This document shows, piece by piece, positions 60,842-64,000 of a stretch of DNA of 64,000 nucleotides. Under the pieces are notes generated by a model, which was not told the DNA's origin, ran no database searches, and worked only from the letters and a program-made list of their open reading frames with translations. The position numbers were made by a program, and so were the translations under genes. Origin of the DNA: a bacterium (GTDB lineage Bacteria; Patescibacteriota; Saccharimonadia; Saccharimonadales; UBA4665); NCBI GenBank assembly GCA_021850865.1, contig JAJZKN010000003.1, positions 1 through 64,000 of the forward strand, read 5' to 3'. Positions within the stretch are counted from its first letter, which is position 1, and the number at the start of each line of letters is the position of its first letter.

Positions 60842-61510
60842 ATGTCTAAAGTCGTCCCGATCAAGCCTTTGTTAATAATGCTGTACGGTTACCCCGGATC
60901 AGGCAAAAGTTATGTCGCCCGTCAACTGACAAATCATCTCCAGGCGGCGCATATTCAAGGCGACCGTATCCGGAGCGAGCTGTTCAGTGAGCCGACCTAC
61001 AATAAGCAGGAAAACAAAGTAGTCACCCAGTTAATGGACTACATGAGCGAGGAGTTCTTAAATGCCGGGATAAGTGTCATTTACGACACCAACTCCTTTC
61101 GCGCCTCCCAGCGACACAGTCTGAGAACTATGGCGCGAAAAGTCCATGCCCAATCGTTAGTCATCTGGTTGCAGATTGACCAGGAAACGGCTTTTTACCG
61201 CACCCAGAAGCGTGACCGTCGTAAACTTGACGATCGGTACGCATCCAGTATGGACCGCCCGATTTTTGACCAGCTTTGCAGTTACATGCAAAACCCGGAT
61301 ACCATAGAAGATTACGTAGTTGTCAGCGGCAAGCACGAGTTCAGCACTCAGTTAAACGCCATACTAAAAAAACTAAACGATTTAAGCGTGATCAGAATGG
61401 ATGATTTAACCGGATCGGGCATCGCTAAACCAGAACTCATGAATTTGGTGCCCAATCCCGCGGCCGGACGGGTTGACTACAACCGCCGCCGCAACATTAT
61501 GATCAGGTAA
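60842..61510 (+). CDS. AAA_33-type P-loop kinase-like ATPase
   Basis: MLYGYPGSGKSYVARQL Walker A; GDRIRSELF; VIYDTNSF; YRTQKRDRRKLDDRYASSM. Confidence 0.8.
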   Translation: MSKVVPIKPLLIMLYGYPGSGKSYVARQLTNHLQAAHIQGDRIRSELFSEPTYNKQENKVVTQLMDYMSEEFLNAGISVIYDTNSFRASQRHSLRTMARKVHAQSLVIWLQIDQETAFYRTQKRDRRKLDDRYASSMDRPIFDQLCSYMQNPDTIEDYVVVSGKHEFSTQLNAILKKLNDLSVIRMDDLTGSGIAKPELMNLVPNPAAGRVDYNRRRNIMIR

Positions 61511-61526
61511 CCAAAAACAAGATTAA

Positions 61527-62234
61527 ATGGCCACCAAGACCTATGTAGTCGACGGTTTAGGCGAAATTAACGTCACTAAGCGCCATTCCGCTCGGCATTT
61601 AAGATTAAGTATTGATCAGAAGGGTCAGGTTAGGGTATCAATTCCGGAATGGATACCTTACCGGACCGGCTTAGAGTTCGCCGTTAGCAGAAAAGACTGG
61701 ATTATTAAAAAACGGCCGGAAGTATTACTGCTCGAGCCAAACCAGCAAATCGGCCGGGCGCATCATTTAATCTTTACCGCTTCGGATTCAACGCTTACCG
61801 CCCCCAAAGCCCGCATTGTCGGCAATACGATTAGTGTCTGCTATGCGAAGTCCGCTACCTTCACTCATCCAGCCGTTCAGCAGGCCGCCCTCAAAGCCTC
61901 CATTAAGGCGCTCAGACTGCAGGCCGAAAGTTTACTGCCGAGACGGCTAAAACAGCTCTCTGAGACACACGGCTTAGCCTACGATTCAATCAGCATCAAA
62001 CAATTAAGCCGGCGCTGGGGCAGTTGCGATCAGCAGCAGCGAATTGTGCTGAATCTATACTTAGTACAGCTGCCTTGGGAACTTATCGACTATGTCGTCA
62101 TTCACGAATTGGCGCATACCCAATACCTTAACCACGGCCGGCTTTTTTGGGAAAAGGTCGAATCATTGCTGCCGGATGCCAAAAAGCTGAAAAAGCAACT
62201 AGCAACTTATCATCCGGGAATAATAAAACTTTAA
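61527..62234 (+). CDS. YgjP-like (DUF45) SprT-type metalloprotease
   Basis: SRRWGSCDQQQRIVLNLYLVQLPWELIDYVVIHELAHTQYLNHGRLFWEKVE. Confidence 0.92.
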   Translation: MATKTYVVDGLGEINVTKRHSARHLRLSIDQKGQVRVSIPEWIPYRTGLEFAVSRKDWIIKKRPEVLLLEPNQQIGRAHHLIFTASDSTLTAPKARIVGNTISVCYAKSATFTHPAVQQAALKASIKALRLQAESLLPRRLKQLSETHGLAYDSISIKQLSRRWGSCDQQQRIVLNLYLVQLPWELIDYVVIHELAHTQYLNHGRLFWEKVESLLPDAKKLKKQLATYHPGIIKL

Positions 62235-62293
62235 ATATAGCCGGAGATATTATTCTTAAGCTACAATGATATTTGTAATACAATATATCGCTT

Positions 62294-63415
62294 ATGGATA
62301 AAAACAGGGTCAAAAGTTCCAGTTCGAAAACTATCGACAGTCTGGCGTACGGTCGTTTGACAAGTCTGATCAACAGCATGGCAGACGGCGTAATTGCCGT
62401 CGATAAAGATATAAAAGTTGTTATCTATAATGGGGCGGCAATGAACATTTTAGATGTCAACAATATCCGCCAGGGACAGAGCCTTAGCTCGCTGCTGAAG
62501 CCGATCGACAAAAATAACATTCCGGTCAATATATTTCAGATGGTCGAACAAACCACAATTCCGACTACCAACCGGGATATGCGCTTGGTTTACAAAGATG
62601 GTTCAATATCCAATTTGTATTTAAGTATCGCTCCGGTGCACTTAGGTTATGGTATTCACGGCCAAGAAGGTTATGTGTTGCTGCTAAGAGACATCACTAC
62701 CGAAAAATCGCTGGAGGAAGAACGGGACGAATTTATTAGCGTCGTTTCGCATGAGCTAAGAACGCCGATCGCGATCGCCGAAGGCAATATTTCCAACGCC
62801 CAGTACATCGCCGCTAAAACCGGCAATATTTCGGAAATAATTCAAGCTCTCGACGAATCGCACAACCAGATACTTTACCTTTCGGATATGATAAACGATC
62901 TGTCGACGCTCAGCCGGGCTGAGCGGGGTAAACTGACGCTGGAAGTTGAGCAGATTAACGTCCATGATCTGGTCAGCGAACTGGCCAAGAATTATCAGCC
63001 GAATGCCGACAAAAAAAACCTGAAGATTAAAGTTGTCCTAGACCCCAATTTAGCCCTGCTCAGCTCGTCAAAGCTCTATGTCCGGGAAATGCTGCATAAT
63101 TTCATTACCAACGCTATTAAGTACACAGATAAAGGCCACGTGCAAATCAGCGCCAAGCAGAAACCCGACGGAGTCGAATTTGCCATTACCGACACCGGCA
63201 TTGGCATCAGTAAGGCCGATCAGGAACGGATATTTGACAAGTTCTTCCGATCAGAAGATTACCGGACACGGCAATCCAGCGGTACCGGGCTGGGGTTATA
63301 CGTCACCATGAAACTCGCCCGGCTGACCCATGCGGAAATATCCTTTGTCAGCGAGCTCAACAACGGCTCAACATTCACGCTGTTCGTCCCTAATGTCAAC
63401 GGTAATTTAGCATAA
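62294..63415 (+). CDS. PAS-domain sensor histidine kinase
   Basis: ISVVSHELRTPIAIAEGNIS H-box; NAIKYTDKGHVQIS N-box; DTGIGISKADQERIFDKFFR; GTGLGLYVTMKLARL. Confidence 0.95.
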   Translation: MDKNRVKSSSSKTIDSLAYGRLTSLINSMADGVIAVDKDIKVVIYNGAAMNILDVNNIRQGQSLSSLLKPIDKNNIPVNIFQMVEQTTIPTTNRDMRLVYKDGSISNLYLSIAPVHLGYGIHGQEGYVLLLRDITTEKSLEEERDEFISVVSHELRTPIAIAEGNISNAQYIAAKTGNISEIIQALDESHNQILYLSDMINDLSTLSRAERGKLTLEVEQINVHDLVSELAKNYQPNADKKNLKIKVVLDPNLALLSSSKLYVREMLHNFITNAIKYTDKGHVQISAKQKPDGVEFAITDTGIGISKADQERIFDKFFRSEDYRTRQSSGTGLGLYVTMKLARLTHAEISFVSELNNGSTFTLFVPNVNGNLA

Positions 63416-63436
63416 GACAACACCGCCCGGCCATAG

Positions 63437-64000
63437 CTAAACCGGCGCGTCAATTTTAGTATCTTTTTGGTGCATTACCGGCGGTGCCACACTCCGGCCC
63501 TTCCAGAGTACTTTGCCAAATTCATAGCGCCACATTGATAAATGCATCAAATAAAGATCGAGCCCGACCGCCACCGGCCAACTAATGATGCTGCCAGGCG
63601 AATACAACCGGTAGGTGATGCGGCTGACTAAGCCAAAATTTATCCCGTAAACGCCAAAAGCGGCTACGGCCAAAACAACCAGCCATAGATTGTGAGTCAG
63701 CAACCCGGCCACCGCCATCGGCAAAGTACCAAGCAGCAGAATCAGCTCGATAATAGAAAGCAGTGCTACCAACTCCGGTTGCCTGTGCAGCTGCGGATAT
63801 CTTAAGCGGACTGCTGTTTCAATCTGGTCTGGGTAAGTTTTTTCGCTCTGTACCCCATCATACAAAAGAAAGCTATAGCCGTCGGATTTCACCGCCAAAC
63901 GGGCAAAATAACTCTCGCAGACAACCCGATTGGAAATAGCGGCAAATCCACCCGATTGGCGTAAAAAAGCGGCGCTACTCAACCAGCAGGTGCTTAGAAC
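63437..64000 (-). CDS. C-terminal part of a GT2-like membrane glycosyltransferase, truncated by the right edge
   Basis: Frame open to the edge (VLSTCWLSSAAFLRQSGGFAAIS...), two or more TM helices, terminal WKGRSV. Confidence 0.6.
   Translation of the reverse strand, partial: VLSTCWLSSAAFLRQSGGFAAISNRVVCESYFARLAVKSDGYSFLLYDGVQSEKTYPDQIETAVRLRYPQLHRQPELVALLSIIELILLLGTLPMAVAGLLTHNLWLVVLAVAAFGVYGINFGLVSRITYRLYSPGSIISWPVAVGLDLYLMHLSMWRYEFGKVLWKGRSVAPPVMHQKDTKIDAPV

Noticed and set aside
1-64000. CRISPR arrays, prophage, transposons, toxin-antitoxin or defence islands
   Set aside because: No regularly spaced repeats, integrase, transposase, Cas or restriction genes were recognised on either strand.

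Overview
This window is a gene-dense chromosomal segment of a reduced-genome bacterium using the standard code (TGA is a stop for nusA and rpoC). Gene content and ribosomal protein style point to Patescibacteria/CPR, probably Candidatus Saccharibacteria; the taxonomy is inference. It contains rpoBC, the str, S10, spc and alpha ribosomal operons, rplM-rpsI, housekeeping genes (rplS, rnhB, nusA, clpC, radA, tyrS, recG, rsmD, hisS, tig, clpP, trpS, an RluD-like pseudouridine synthase, a delta-prime-like clamp loader), five tRNA genes, a GH15-GH57-GT4 alpha-glucan cassette, a small secreted protein, a YgjP-like metalloprotease, a histidine kinase and a truncated GT2-like protein at the right edge. 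I saw no CRISPR array, prophage, transposon or defence island. The best leads are: (1) loss of both zinc-ribbon cysteine sets in RNA polymerase beta-prime, together with zinc-less S14, S4, L33 and L36; (2) an intrinsic-terminator hairpin between a promoter and nusA, suggesting NusA autoregulation by attenuation; (3) CIRCE (HrcA) operators at clpC and clpP with the -35 box inside the operator spacer; (4) many single genes with an extended -10 box 7-9 nt from the start codon (leaderless mRNAs), including a leaderless mini-ORF whose stop overlaps the tyrS start; (5) a repeated, structured, unannotated element at about 54.53-54.63 kb. No alignments, searches or folding could be run; structures were paired by eye.
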